Assembly: GCA_027488395.1 (NCBI GenBank)
Contig: JAIYBT010000002.1
Location: 1-64,000, forward strand
Length of the DNA stretch: 64,000 nucleotides
Direction: 5' to 3'
Source of the DNA: Methylophilaceae bacterium
GTDB taxonomy: Bacteria; Pseudomonadota; Gammaproteobacteria; Burkholderiales; Methylophilaceae
Made by a program: the position numbers and the translations under genes. Each line of letters opens with the position of its first letter. Position 1 is the first letter of the stretch. This document shows positions 19,406-27,570 of this stretch, in pieces. The notes under the pieces are model-generated. The model saw only the letters and a program-made list of their open reading frames with translations. It did not search any database and was not told the origin of the DNA.

Positions 19406-19422
19406 GGTCACGTGCAGTGACC
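19406..19422. promoter_or_regulatory. Perfect inverted repeat downstream of ybbP
   Basis: GGTCAC-gtgca-GTGACC is a perfect 6-bp inverted repeat with a 5-nt spacer, lying 31 bp before the small lipoprotein ORF. It could be an operator for the genes to its right or part of the ybbP 3' end; there is no T-run. The rest of 19229-19452 shows no other structure. Confidence 0.3.
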
Positions 19423-19452
19423 TGGGGCTGCAATCGGTTTGCAGGCATCGCT

Positions 19453-19560
19453 ATGAATCGTGTGATGCGCCTTGATCGCTTGCCGCTTTTGATATTGAGC
19501 GCTTGTTTTTACCAAGGTTGTGACTCGAAAAGCAAGAACAACCGCCCTTTTGCCCATTAG
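19453..19560 (+). CDS. Possible 35-residue lipoprotein
   Basis: A short ORF encodes MNRVMRLDRLPLLILSACF followed by YQGCDSKSKNNRPFAH. Its two Arg residues, hydrophobic stretch and lipobox-like LSAC (alternatively YQGC) followed by a charged tail are what a minimal lipoprotein would show. No strong ribosome-binding site is visible and I recognise no family. It lies 62 bp before an unknown gene on the same strand, with which it could be cotranscribed. It could be a chance ORF. Confidence 0.35.
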   Translation: MNRVMRLDRLPLLILSACFYQGCDSKSKNNRPFAH

Positions 19561-19622
19561 TTTTATTTCAGGCATGGCGATTGCATGTGTTTGTTGGCGT
19601 GTTCAATGAAAAGGAGTTTGTT

Positions 19623-20108
19623 GTGCCAAATAATCTTTTCGTACATCCCCATTTTGGTCAAGCCATCGCTGAGGAAGATGCAGGGCTTTACTACATTTTG
19701 AACCAACACACCGGCCAAGTGCGTTCGGTGTTAAGTTTGGTCTGTGAAAACCAGCATTGGTATTTATTTCAGCTTCAACCGATTGCAGATGGCATGGATT
19801 ATCGCTGGTCTTTGATGACCAATGATGAATCACCCGCCTTAACCACTGCCACTGATAAGCAAATTGCCCATTACTTTTGTAAGCCAGAATACGCAGAACC
19901 TGCAGGTGCTTGGCAGGTGATCCGTAATCGGGGTGTGGGCTTTGCTAAATTTACCCCAATGTGTCAACCCCATGCGGTGAGTTTTGCGGTATTGCGTTTT
20001 GATGGCGAACAGATGGCAACCCCGATCCGTTTGCACAAAGCCCCCGCCGATTGGTGTCAGGAAGAAACTGCCGAAGTGGATTGGGTACCACAACCCGCCA
20101 TGGCTTAA
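19623..20108 (+). CDS. Conserved-looking protein of unknown function
   Basis: I do not recognise this 161-residue protein. The likely start is the GTG at 19623, because AAGGAG lies seven bases before it; an upstream ATG at 19581 has no such site. It has no signal peptide or membrane segment, is rich in aromatics (Trp, Tyr, Phe) and histidine, and looks like a compact soluble fold with repeated strands (YYILNQHTGQVRSVLSLV, HWYLFQLQPIADGMDYRWSL). It is followed by a tandem-repeat tract rather than another gene. Confidence 0.65.
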   Translation: MPNNLFVHPHFGQAIAEEDAGLYYILNQHTGQVRSVLSLVCENQHWYLFQLQPIADGMDYRWSLMTNDESPALTTATDKQIAHYFCKPEYAEPAGAWQVIRNRGVGFAKFTPMCQPHAVSFAVLRFDGEQMATPIRLHKAPADWCQEETAEVDWVPQPAMA

Positions 20109-20447
20109 ATTAAAGTAGCTAACGCAAAATAAGCCATTGTATAAGATGCGCTTGTTAGCGGCTGTTTTAGTGGCCTTGATTAAAATAGCGTGTAGTCAAC
20201 AAGTTTGTATTCAATGCGCTTTTATTGGAGCTGCTTTTATTTAAGCTGCTTTTATTGGAGCTGCTTTTATTTAAGCTGCTTTTATTTAAGCTGCTTTTAT
20301 TGGAGCTGCTTTTATTTCATTCGCCGCAATGAAATTGGCCTATCAACCGCCAAGCGCACTGAGGCAGTAGATAGGCACAGGCCTCACAGATGACAGCCGC
20401 AACTAGGGTGTGTTAAGGTAGGTTGTTGTTACCTAGCCGGATTTGCC
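20109..20447. other. Gene-free stretch containing a 15-bp tandem repeat
   Basis: Apart from the repeat tract at 20219-20320, I see no gene, terminator or clear promoter here. The small ORF reading FYWSC/FYLSC pentapeptides is simply the translation of the repeat. Confidence 0.6.
20219..20320. repeat. Six full and one partial copy of a 15-bp tandem repeat
   Basis: Two unit variants alternate: CTTTTATTGGAGCTG (copies 1, 3, 6) and CTTTTATTTAAGCTG (copies 2, 4, 5), ending in a partial CTTTTATTTCAT. Within each variant the copies are identical, which suggests recent expansion of a higher-order 30-bp dimer. Confidence 0.95.
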
Positions 20448-21224
20448 ATGACACCCAGCCTCGTGTTTGATATTGAAACCATTCCAGATGTAGACGGCTT
20501 GCGCCGTTTGTACGAACTCCCATCCACCCTAAGTGATGCTGATGTTGCAAACATTGCGTTTCATCAACGTCGCCAACACCAAGGGACAGAGTTTTTGCCA
20601 CACCATGTACAACGCGTGTGCGCCATTTCGTGTGCGTTGCGTGAGGGGAATCAGTTTCGTGTATGGACCCTTGGCGATGTCGACGCCTCGGAAGCCGAAA
20701 TCATTCAGCGTTTTTTTGATGGGATCGATAAATATTCACCCCAAATCGTGAGCTGGAACGGCAGTGGTTTTGATTTACCTGTGTTGCATTATCGCGCCAT
20801 GGTGCATGGCATTGCGGCACCACGCTATTGGGATTTGGGCGAGGACGATAAAGACTTTAAATGGAATAATTATATTAGTCGCTATCATATGCGCCATCTG
20901 GATTTAATGGATGTGCTGGCGATGTACAGCGGGCGGGCGAACGCACCGTTGGATCAAATGGCGCAATTATGTGGTTTCCCTGGCAAGTTAGGCATGGATG
21001 GCAGTAAAGTGTGGCAGGCTTTTTTAAATGGGGAGTTACAAGCCATCCGCGATTATTGTGAAACCGACGTCGCCAATACTTATTTAGTGTATCTGCGCTT
21101 TTTAAAAATGCGTGGGCACTTAACAGAACAGGCCTATCAAGACGAAATCAGCTTGGTGCGCAATACGTTAGCGCAAACTGCAGGAGCGCATTGGCAACAA
21201 TTTTTAGCGGCTTGGCATCCATAA
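20448..21224 (+). CDS. Predicted 3'-5' exonuclease related to the PolB exonuclease domain
   Basis: The 258-residue protein carries the DEDD exonuclease motifs in order: VFDIETIPD (Exo I, residues 5-13), SWNGSGFDLPVL (Exo II, near 103) and RDYCETDVANTYLVYLRF (Exo III, near 205). The insert LCGFPGKLGMDGSKVW is typical of the stand-alone PolB-exo2 family. It should be a cytoplasmic DNA (or RNA) 3'-5' exonuclease; no polymerase domain is attached. It ends at a strong terminator. Confidence 0.87.
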   Translation: MTPSLVFDIETIPDVDGLRRLYELPSTLSDADVANIAFHQRRQHQGTEFLPHHVQRVCAISCALREGNQFRVWTLGDVDASEAEIIQRFFDGIDKYSPQIVSWNGSGFDLPVLHYRAMVHGIAAPRYWDLGEDDKDFKWNNYISRYHMRHLDLMDVLAMYSGRANAPLDQMAQLCGFPGKLGMDGSKVWQAFLNGELQAIRDYCETDVANTYLVYLRFLKMRGHLTEQAYQDEISLVRNTLAQTAGAHWQQFLAAWHP

Positions 21225-21228
21225 AAAA

Positions 21229-21260
21229 ACGCATGGTGTTGACCATGCGTTTTTATTTAT
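21229..21260. terminator. Strong, probably bidirectional terminator after the exonuclease gene
   Basis: ACGCATGGT (21229-21237), loop GTTG and ACCATGCGT (21242-21250) form a perfect 9-bp stem, with TTTTATTTAT after it and AAAAAAA before it. It separates the convergent exonuclease and MxKDx-repeat genes. Confidence 0.85.
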
Positions 21261-21323
21261 ACCCATACGAGGCTTGCACACTGCTTTAGGCCAAAACATC
21301 CCAAAAGTAGCGTGAAATGGCCA

Positions 21324-21584
21324 TTATTTCATTTCATCTTTTTTCATTTCATCTTTCTTCATCGCGTCTTTTTTCATCGCATCTTTCGCCATGCTGTCTT
21401 TTGCCATCGCATCTTTTTTCATGCCATCTTTGGCCATTGCATCTTTTGCCATCGCGTCTTTCGCCATACTTTCTTTGGCCATGCTGTCCTTAGCCATGGC
21501 ATCTTTTTTCATTTCGTCCGCCACTGCGCTGTTGATACAGAGGGCGAATGCGCTGATCATAATGATATTGATAAATTTAAACAT
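21324..21584 (-). CDS. Secreted MxKDx pentapeptide-repeat protein
   Basis: The 86-residue protein has a Sec signal peptide (MFKFINIIMISAFALCINSA) and then about eleven consecutive pentapeptides of the form M-A/K-K-D-x, as in MAKDSMAKES, running to the end; this is the pentapeptide MXKDX repeat family. The start at 21584 has GGAGAAATC upstream. The mature part is almost all charged residues and methionine, suggesting metal or oxidant interaction, though the family's function is unproven. It lies 50 bp after the molybdoenzyme gene, with a weak hairpin and T-run between (21608-21620). The coding DNA is itself a 15-bp tandem repeat. Confidence 0.85.
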   Translation of the reverse strand: MFKFINIIMISAFALCINSAVADEMKKDAMAKDSMAKESMAKDAMAKDAMAKDGMKKDAMAKDSMAKDAMKKDAMKKDEMKKDEMK

Positions 21585-21634
21585 GATTGATTTCTCCATT
21601 AAAAAATTGGCAAAATTGCCTGTTACTCGCTGAT

Positions 21635-22408
21635 TTAAGCACCGCCAAACCAGTGATATCCTTGATCCTCCCAATACCCACCGGGATAATCGTTTGTGAC
21701 GTAAATTTCTGTGATGTGCTTGGGGTTTTTAAACCCAAGCTTGGTCGGCATGCGTAATTTCATCGGGTAGCCGTATTCACGTGGCAAGGTGCGATCTGCA
21801 AAGGTGAGGGTGAGCAATGTTTGACGATGCAACGCAGTTGGCATATCAATACTGGTGTAATAATTGTCTGCGCATTTAAATCCGACATATTTCGCGCTGG
21901 TATCCGCACCAATGCGCTGTAAAAAATCAGAAAAACGCACGCCACCCCATTTGCCAATGGCACTCCATCCTTCGACACAGATATGACGCGTGACCTGCGT
22001 GGTTTGCGGTAACAGCGCGAGCTCGGCCAACCGCCATGGTTTTTTATGTTGAATGTGTCCACCCAGCTGTAAAACGTATTGATCACCATCGATATCGCGT
22101 ATTTCGTCTTGGCCGTAATACGCATTAAATGGAAACGGCGTCGTGATCATGCTTTCAGGATAGGTGGGTGCGAGTTTGTTAGGGTCAAACAAAAAGGCTT
22201 GCACTTTGTCGTTCCAGTGCGACACTGAAATCAACATTTTTTCGACCGAGTGTTCGTCGGTCAGCGTACATCCACTCAACATAGACAGCGCGCCTAAACT
22301 GAGGATGCGTTTGCCAAATAAGCGTCGACTTTCGTTATCTAACTTGGGTTGGATTTGTTTTATCAGATAGGGCGTATCAATGCTGATGTTGGGGCGTGAT
22401 TTAGCCAT
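21635..22408 (-). CDS. Molybdopterin-dependent oxidoreductase, Tat-exported lipoprotein
   Basis: The 257-residue protein belongs to the sulfite-oxidase-type fold (MsrP/YedY relatives): the molybdenum cysteine is in RHICVEGWSAIGKWGG near residue 140, followed by the molybdopterin-binding REYGYPMKLRMPTKLGFKNPK-type segment. A twin-arginine motif SRRLFGK is at residues 27-33, followed by a hydrophobic stretch ending in LSGC, a lipobox. It should therefore be folded with its cofactor in the cytoplasm, exported by Tat and lipid-anchored. It starts two bases after the cytochrome b gene, its likely electron partner. The substrate cannot be read from sequence. Confidence 0.87.
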   Translation of the reverse strand: MAKSRPNISIDTPYLIKQIQPKLDNESRRLFGKRILSLGALSMLSGCTLTDEHSVEKMLISVSHWNDKVQAFLFDPNKLAPTYPESMITTPFPFNAYYGQDEIRDIDGDQYVLQLGGHIQHKKPWRLAELALLPQTTQVTRHICVEGWSAIGKWGGVRFSDFLQRIGADTSAKYVGFKCADNYYTSIDMPTALHRQTLLTLTFADRTLPREYGYPMKLRMPTKLGFKNPKHITEIYVTNDYPGGYWEDQGYHWFGGA

Positions 22409-22410
22409 GA

Positions 22411-23049
22411 TTACACCTCGAGACTTTTGGATTTAAGACTTACGGATTTAAAAAGGCGAGGGCGTGAAAACCCCATCGATTTCAACGTAACAGGCACTAA
22501 GGCCACCATTACCAGATGTATCAACACAAAGCCCACCATAAACACCATGGCAAAAAAATGCACGATTCGTGCGTTATCAAAGCCACCCATCAATTCGCGC
22601 AATAATGGAAACTGGCTCGAATTCCAGATGACCAAGCCCGAACCTATCGCAATGGCAATCGCTACCATGACCGAAAGATAAGCGCATTTTTGTACTGCGT
22701 TGTAGTGAGAAAGGTCTGTATGCTGTAATTTAAGGTGCAAAGCATCATTGATATCTGCCCACAGTTGTTGCGGACGGATCGGGAAAAACTTGTGGCGTAA
22801 ACGGCCGCTGTAAAGGTTAACTCCGATGTAGATCAACGCATTGATGCCAAACAACCACATGGCTGCAAAATGCCAGAGAATGCCGCCACCGAGCCAACCA
22901 CCGATCGTCATGGCTTTTGGAAAAGTGAAATTAAAAATGGGTGATGCATTGTAGATACGCCAGCCACTGGTCACCATTAAGAAGACGGCGATTGCATTGA
23001 GCCAATGACAAATGCGAATGGTCAGCGGGTGTAAGGCGATTGCAGGCAT
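22411..23049 (-). CDS. Cytochrome b561-family membrane electron-transfer subunit
   Basis: The 212-residue integral membrane protein has four to five hydrophobic segments with the haem histidines expected in RICHWLNAIAVFLMVTSGW, ILWHFAAMW and ARIVHFFAMVFMVGFVLIHLV. It should pass electrons between the quinone pool and the adjacent molybdoenzyme. Its C-terminus encodes a duplicated pentapeptide (SVSLKSKSL) created by a 15-bp direct duplication at 22421-22450. It is the first gene of a three-gene minus-strand operon with the molybdoenzyme and the MxKDx protein. Confidence 0.87.
   Translation of the reverse strand: MPAIALHPLTIRICHWLNAIAVFLMVTSGWRIYNASPIFNFTFPKAMTIGGWLGGGILWHFAAMWLFGINALIYIGVNLYSGRLRHKFFPIRPQQLWADINDALHLKLQHTDLSHYNAVQKCAYLSVMVAIAIAIGSGLVIWNSSQFPLLRELMGGFDNARIVHFFAMVFMVGFVLIHLVMVALVPVTLKSMGFSRPRLFKSVSLKSKSLEV
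22421..22450. repeat. Direct 15-bp duplication at the 3' end of the cytochrome b gene
   Basis: AGACTTTTGGATTTA is followed at once by AGACTTACGGATTTA, within the coding region, adding five residues to the C-terminus. Confidence 0.8.
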
Positions 23050-23080
23050 ACTGTGGTCTCATTATGCGTCGCTCATAGCC

Positions 23081-23100
23081 CATCACACGGATATGTGATG
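23081..23100. promoter_or_regulatory. Inverted repeat upstream of the cytochrome b/molybdoenzyme operon
   Basis: CATCACA-cggata-TGTGATG is a perfect 7-bp inverted repeat with a 6-nt spacer, 32-51 bp upstream of the cytochrome b start, a suitable place for a repressor or activator site. It has the opposite polarity to a CRP site. A second inverted repeat, CTGCCCAT/ATGGGCAG at 23190-23218, lies just beyond the 3' end of the next gene. Confidence 0.4.
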
Positions 23101-23238
23101 CATATGAGTTCAGACTTTAGTCGCGTGAGTACCGGATGCCTTACACTTTTTTTAAAATATTTTTTTGAGGACGTTGGCGAGGAGTGTGTCTGCCCATGAT
23201 CACTGTGAAGATGGGCAGAACCATATGCGAAAAAATGG

Positions 23239-23748
23239 TTATTCTGCGTTGTGATTGTCCATCACGGGTTGTGCGTCGCTGAGACTGTCGTTGATGGCAG
23301 AGACTTCTGTTTGATCTTCATCGACGACTCTTTTCCAATTTAAAATCACGCGCAACTTTTTAGGCGTTGGATAGTGGAGGGCATAGCGTATTTTTTCACC
23401 TTGGTTTTCGGCGATGATGGTGTAGTTGCCAGCCGCTAAATTGAGCAATAACCTAGGCCCTGCATGCGCAACCGAAAAAATGACTTGTTTGTTTTGATTT
23501 AAAATGCGGACGTTGACATCGTCGATGACACGCCCCACTTTGCCTTCGGTAAACATTAAATATACGCCATATTGGCTTTTAAACGGCTCGAGTGCTTCGA
23601 CTTCCTCTGATCCGATGCCACCTGTCACATAGCTGATACCATGTGCCTCTTGCAGGCTTTGTAGGGGTTCACCATAGCTGGATGTTGGACCGCAGCATGC
23701 CAGGATACACAGCATACTCCACAGTTGCGCGTTGAAGTTACGAACCAT
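23239..23748 (-). CDS. Hypothetical exported protein
   Basis: This 169-residue protein has a signal peptide ([19 protein letters not shown]; it could even be a lipoprotein) and a single domain of predicted beta strands with the pattern [13 protein letters not shown] ... [23 protein letters not shown] ... [18 protein letters not shown]. That pattern is like the prealbumin/carboxypeptidase-regulatory folds found in many betaproteobacterial secreted proteins. The start at 23748 is set by GGAGATT upstream. It is divergent from rlmD. Its function is unknown. Confidence 0.7.
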   Translation of the reverse strand: MVRNFNAQLWSMLCILACCGPTSSYGEPLQSLQEAHGISYVTGGIGSEEVEALEPFKSQYGVYLMFTEGKVGRVIDDVNVRILNQNKQVIFSVAHAGPRLLLNLAAGNYTIIAENQGEKIRYALHYPTPKKLRVILNWKRVVDEDQTEVSAINDSLSDAQPVMDNHNAE

Positions 23749-23825
23749 TTTTGAATCTCCAAAACGAAATTGATCAGACACGATTGTGTGCTGATTGTAA
23801 GAGCATTTACGGTAAAATAATACCT

Positions 23826-25202
23826 ATGAGAAGTCACCGTCAAAGAAATCGCATGTCGGCTGCGTCAAAGGCCGCCCAACCTATCCGAACCACCACTATA
23901 GCGTCACTGGATCATGAAGGACGTGGGGTAGCCCACATTGAAGGCAAAGTTTTTTTTGTCGAAGGTGCCTTGCCGTATGAACGTGTCGATATCGTATCCA
24001 ACCATGTCAAGGCCACCTATGAGTTAGCCACCATCCACACGCTGTTGCGTCCCTCTAGCCAACGGGTTACGCCGCAATGTGCCTATTTTGGTGTATGCGG
24101 TGGGTGTGCCATGCAGCATTTGGAGTTTTCGGCGCAAGTGGCGGCAAAGCAACGGCAATTGGAGGATACGCTTTGGCACATTGGCCGAGTCAAGCCCAAT
24201 AAAATATTGCCGCCGATTCAAGGTCAACCTTGGCGCTATCGGCATAAAGCACGTTTACGCGTTCGCTATGTTGAAAAAAAAGGCGGCATTTTGGTGGGCT
24301 TTAACGAAAAAGCCACCAGTTATGTGACCGATATGGATCATTGCGAGGTATTGCCCAAGCATGTGTCTGATTTAATTGTGCCGCTTAAACAGCTCATTGT
24401 GCAATTGTCTGTAAAACAATCCTTACCACAAATTGAAGTTGCAGTTGGCGAGGCGGCAACCGTGTTGGTATTACGCATTTTAGAGGCATTGGCGCCAGAA
24501 GATCTGCCGATTCTACAAGCGTTTGAGCAGCAATATCAGGTGCAAATTTGGACGCAAAGCAAAGGGCCCGATACGGTTAAGCCGTTATTCGAGCAGACAG
24601 CACAGTTGTCCTATCAGTTGCCTGAATTTGAGTTGCGTTATCCCTTCAGCCCGACTGAATTCACCCAAGTCAATCCCGCCATTAATCAAGTCATGATCCG
24701 CCGCGCGATGCAGTTATTGGCACCGCAAGCGGGCGAGAAGATTGCTGATTTTTTTTGTGGCTTAGGCAACTTCACCTTACCCATTGCCCGCAGTGGTGCC
24801 CAAGTATTCGGTATCGAGGGTTCGCAAGCATTGGTCAACCGCGCTATTGAAAACGCCGCGCTCAATGGTTTGTCACAGGTCAGGTTCGCCGAATCAGATT
24901 TGTTTGATGTCACATATGCGTCATTACAAGCGTTGGGGCAGTTTGATAAGTGGTTGATAGATCCACCGCGAGATGGTGCCTTGGCCTTAGTCAAAGCATT
25001 GCCCGAGCCCGGAGTCACGACTGGCTTTGCACCCCAGCGTATTGTGTATGTTTCATGTAATCCAGCGACGCTGGCACGCGATGCCGCGGTCTTGACACAG
25101 CAACGTGGCTACACGCTGATTGCGGCAGGCGTGTTAAATATGTTTCCGCATACTGCACACGTTGAATCGATCGCCTTGTTTGAGAAAACACCGTGTATAT
25201 AA
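23826..25202 (+). CDS. rlmD: 23S rRNA (uracil-1939-C5) methyltransferase
   Basis: The 458-residue protein begins with a TRAM domain ([20 protein letters not shown]), then the iron-sulfur cysteines ([10 protein letters not shown] plus a later CEVL), and a SAM-binding fold with [14 protein letters not shown]. The catalytic cysteine is in [12 protein letters not shown], and the [14 protein letters not shown] ending is typical. It methylates U1939 of 23S rRNA. The start is ambiguous: ATG 23826 or ATG 23853, with no clear ribosome-binding site; a TAAAAT-like -10 at 23813 would favour 23853. The stop overlaps the next start (TAATG). Confidence 0.92.
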   Translation: MRSHRQRNRMSAASKAAQPIRTTTIASLDHEGRGVAHIEGKVFFVEGALPYERVDIVSNHVKATYELATIHTLLRPSSQRVTPQCAYFGVCGGCAMQHLEFSAQVAAKQRQLEDTLWHIGRVKPNKILPPIQGQPWRYRHKARLRVRYVEKKGGILVGFNEKATSYVTDMDHCEVLPKHVSDLIVPLKQLIVQLSVKQSLPQIEVAVGEAATVLVLRILEALAPEDLPILQAFEQQYQVQIWTQSKGPDTVKPLFEQTAQLSYQLPEFELRYPFSPTEFTQVNPAINQVMIRRAMQLLAPQAGEKIADFFCGLGNFTLPIARSGAQVFGIEGSQALVNRAIENAALNGLSQVRFAESDLFDVTYASLQALGQFDKWLIDPPRDGALALVKALPEPGVTTGFAPQRIVYVSCNPATLARDAAVLTQQRGYTLIAAGVLNMFPHTAHVESIALFEKTPCI

Positions 25203-26707
25203 TGGGTGGGTGCACCCAGCGTATGTTGCAGCTAGCGATGGTAAGGCAAGTGATAGTAAGGCAAGTGATGGTAAGACTATTAGGGTGCATGGCCATGATG
25301 GTTGCATTGACCGCCTGCCACACCCAAGCACCTGAAGTATTAACGTTTGCTGTAGCGCAAGCGCCCATCAACTTAGACCCACGCTTTGCTTCAGATGCGG
25401 CATCAGAGCGTGTGAATCGTTTAATTTATCAACGCTTAGTCGAGTTTGATCAGGCCTCTAGGCCCACGCCCGGGCTTGCCGATTGGCATATGCTGACCCC
25501 GCAGCACGTGCGTATCCATTTAAAGGCCGCACCCCGAGATTTTCACGATGGCCAGCCGCTGACGATGCATGATGTGAAGGCCACTTATCAAAGTATTATC
25601 GATGCTGTGGACTCTCCCCATCATAGCGAATTTTCCCATATTGCACGGATGGAAGTGCTCGATGCGCACACGTTAGATGTGCATCTGAATCGACCCGATC
25701 CTGACTTTGCTGCAAGGTTAATCATTGGCATATTACCCGCCCGACGCATCGCAGCGGGTCACGATTTTTCGCATCACCCGCTTGGCAATGGGGCATTTCG
25801 TTTTAAGGCCTGGCAACAGGTATTGGTGTTGGAGCGGATCCAAGATGGTTTAACGGTGCAATGGTTAGAAGTTAAAGATCCCAACGTACGGGTGTTAAAG
25901 CTCAAGCGGGGCGAGGTTGATTTATTGCAAGGTGATTTACCGCCTGAACTGGTTCATTATTTGGAAGCACAATCCGAGGTCGCGGTACGCACCACCGAGG
26001 GTGCCAATTATTCCTATTTAGGGCTTAATACCCAAGCCCCGTTTTTAAAAGACCCACGCGTTCGTCGAGCGATAGCCCATGCCATTGATACGCGCAGTAT
26101 TACTTCGCAATTGATGGTGCGCCATAGCCGACCTGCCACCGCGATTTTGCCGCCAGAGCATTATGCTGGCAACCCACAGTTAAGCCCGTATGCCTATCAG
26201 CCAGCACTGGCTAAGCAATTATTGAAAGAGGCGGGTGTGGCATTACCTTTGCGCATCATTTATAAAACCAGTACCGATGCACAACGGGTGCGATTAGCCA
26301 CTGTATTGCAAGCCCAAATGTTGCAGGCGGGGATCGATTTGCAAATAAAAAGCCTAGATTGGGGGACGTTTTATGCGGATGTGCAATCGGGCAACTTTCA
26401 ATTATATGGACTGACTTGGGTGGGTATTCAAACCCCAGAAATCTACAGCAAGGTGTTTGGCGCACAACAAACGCCGCCACAAGGACTCAACCGTGGTGGC
26501 TACCAAGATGCCGTATTGGAGCCATTGCTTGCGGCCCATGATTGGCCAGCGGTGACTGAGCGTATTCACACACAATTACCTTATATCCCGTTATGGTATG
26601 AAGGCCAATTTGCCGCGTTTGGAAAGCGTGTACAACAATATCTTCCTGCAGCTGATGGCAATTGGGATGGATTAATACAAGTAAAGTGGGTACATGATCA
26701 CGCTTGA
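25202..26707 (+). CDS. Peptide ABC transporter substrate-binding lipoprotein (family 5)
   Basis: The ~500-residue protein has a signal peptide with lipobox LTAC (near residue 38) and a family-5 solute-binding fold: INLDPRFASDAASERVNRLIYQRL, a YSYLGLNTQAPFLKDPRVRRA segment and IPLWYEGQFAAF. It would capture oligopeptides in the periplasm for the permeases 1.5 kb downstream. The first ATG overlaps the rlmD stop; a later Met (MVRLLGC, near 25265) is an alternative. Between them the DNA is a 15-bp tandem repeat encoding MVRQV IVRQV MVRLL. Confidence 0.88.
   Translation: MGGCTQRMLQLAMVRQVIVRQVMVRLLGCMAMMVALTACHTQAPEVLTFAVAQAPINLDPRFASDAASERVNRLIYQRLVEFDQASRPTPGLADWHMLTPQHVRIHLKAAPRDFHDGQPLTMHDVKATYQSIIDAVDSPHHSEFSHIARMEVLDAHTLDVHLNRPDPDFAARLIIGILPARRIAAGHDFSHHPLGNGAFRFKAWQQVLVLERIQDGLTVQWLEVKDPNVRVLKLKRGEVDLLQGDLPPELVHYLEAQSEVAVRTTEGANYSYLGLNTQAPFLKDPRVRRAIAHAIDTRSITSQLMVRHSRPATAILPPEHYAGNPQLSPYAYQPALAKQLLKEAGVALPLRIIYKTSTDAQRVRLATVLQAQMLQAGIDLQIKSLDWGTFYADVQSGNFQLYGLTWVGIQTPEIYSKVFGAQQTPPQGLNRGGYQDAVLEPLLAAHDWPAVTERIHTQLPYIPLWYEGQFAAFGKRVQQYLPAADGNWDGLIQVKWVHDHA
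25235..25279. repeat. Three tandem 15-bp repeats in the signal-peptide region of the peptide-binding protein
   Basis: Units GCGATGGTAAGGCAA, GTGATAGTAAGGCAA and GTGATGGTAAGACTA are consecutive and in frame, extending the N-terminal region before the hydrophobic core. Confidence 0.85.
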
Positions 26708-26810
26708 TCCAGTGGTCCAGATCATTCAATGTAAAGCGTATGGCGCGCTGCTTGGAACCATTTATGCATTACTGGTGAACACCCATGCGTATTGCACAAA
26801 GTTCAGCCAA

Positions 26811-26875
26811 ATTGATTCTGTAGGTTGATTCGGTAGGTTGGTGTGCGAAGTTGGTTCGCTAGGTTGATTCGTTAA
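26811..26875. repeat. Five tandem 13-bp repeats beside the VIT-family gene
   Basis: Units are ATTGATTCTGTAG, GTTGATTCGGTAG, GTTGGTGTGCGAA, GTTGGTTCGCTAG and GTTGATTCGTTAA. The last copy covers the stop codon of the minus-strand VIT gene. The preceding bases 26708-26810 show no other feature. Confidence 0.8.
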
Positions 26876-27564
26876 GTGAGCGGCACTGCGAAATAACGTC
26901 CAATCCCAGCAGTGATGGCCATCGCGATACTGCCCCAAAGTACCACCCGCACAGCGCCACGGACGATAGGCGCGCCACCCGTTTTTGCGGCAACCGCACC
27001 AAGTACAGCAAGGCTTAACAGTGTGCTTATGGTCAGCCCAACAATCACATGCCGATTAGATACCAATAAACTCGTGACTATGGGTAACAAAGCACCCAAT
27101 GCAAAGGCGCCAGCGGAGGCAAGCGCCGCTTGCAACGGCGCCGCGCTTTGCGCAGGCTGTATGCCCAGTTCGTCTCTAGCATGTGCGGCCAACGGATCGT
27201 GTTGACTTAAGGCTTCCGCGACTTGTTGTGCTAAGGCAGGTGCTAAGCCTCGTGCTACATAAATACCAGTTAATTCACGCAGTTCATTGGCAGGATCGTC
27301 TTTCAGCTCCTGCGTTTCGCGGGCTAAATCTGCATGTTCTACATCTGCTTGTGAGCTGACCGACACATATTCGCCAGCGGCCATCGACAATGCGCCCGCA
27401 ACCAAGCCTGCAATGCCTGTGGCCAGTAACGTCTGCGGGCTTGCAAGCGCTGCGGCCATGCCCATCATTAAGCTAGCGGTGGAAATAATGCCGTCATTCG
27501 CGCCAAGCACAGCTGCTCTTAACCAGCCACTACGGTGCAGACGATGGGTTTCTTGATGTCTCAT
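26872..27564 (-). CDS. VIT1/CCC1-family Fe(II)/Mn(II) transporter
   Basis: The 230-residue membrane protein has the family opening RAAVLGANDGIISTASLMMGM, the AAGEYVSVSSQADVEHADL segment with metal-binding acidic residues, and about five membrane helices in all (two N-terminal, three C-terminal). Relatives move iron or manganese out of the cytosol. It lies on the minus strand between the peptide-binding protein and the other genes of the plus-strand transporter cluster, so it looks inserted into that cluster. Both flanks carry short tandem repeats. Confidence 0.9.
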   Translation of the reverse strand: MRHQETHRLHRSGWLRAAVLGANDGIISTASLMMGMAAALASPQTLLATGIAGLVAGALSMAAGEYVSVSSQADVEHADLARETQELKDDPANELRELTGIYVARGLAPALAQQVAEALSQHDPLAAHARDELGIQPAQSAAPLQAALASAGAFALGALLPIVTSLLVSNRHVIVGLTISTLLSLAVLGAVAAKTGGAPIVRGAVRVVLWGSIAMAITAGIGRYFAVPLT

Positions 27565-27570
27565 GATGTA

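Noticed and set aside
20205-20393. Small ORF of FYWSC/FYLSC pentapeptides
   Set aside because: It is only the translation of the 15-bp tandem repeat, with no ribosome-binding site and no signal-like or conserved part outside it.
21312-21590. Plus-strand ORF rich in His and Phe opposite the MxKDx gene
   Set aside because: It is the complement of the 15-bp coding repeat; the minus-strand frame has a signal peptide and ribosome-binding site, this one has neither.
23081-23100. CRP/FNR binding site
   Set aside because: The half-sites are in the reverse polarity (TCACA-N6-TGTGA instead of TGTGA-N6-TCACA), so neither consensus fits.
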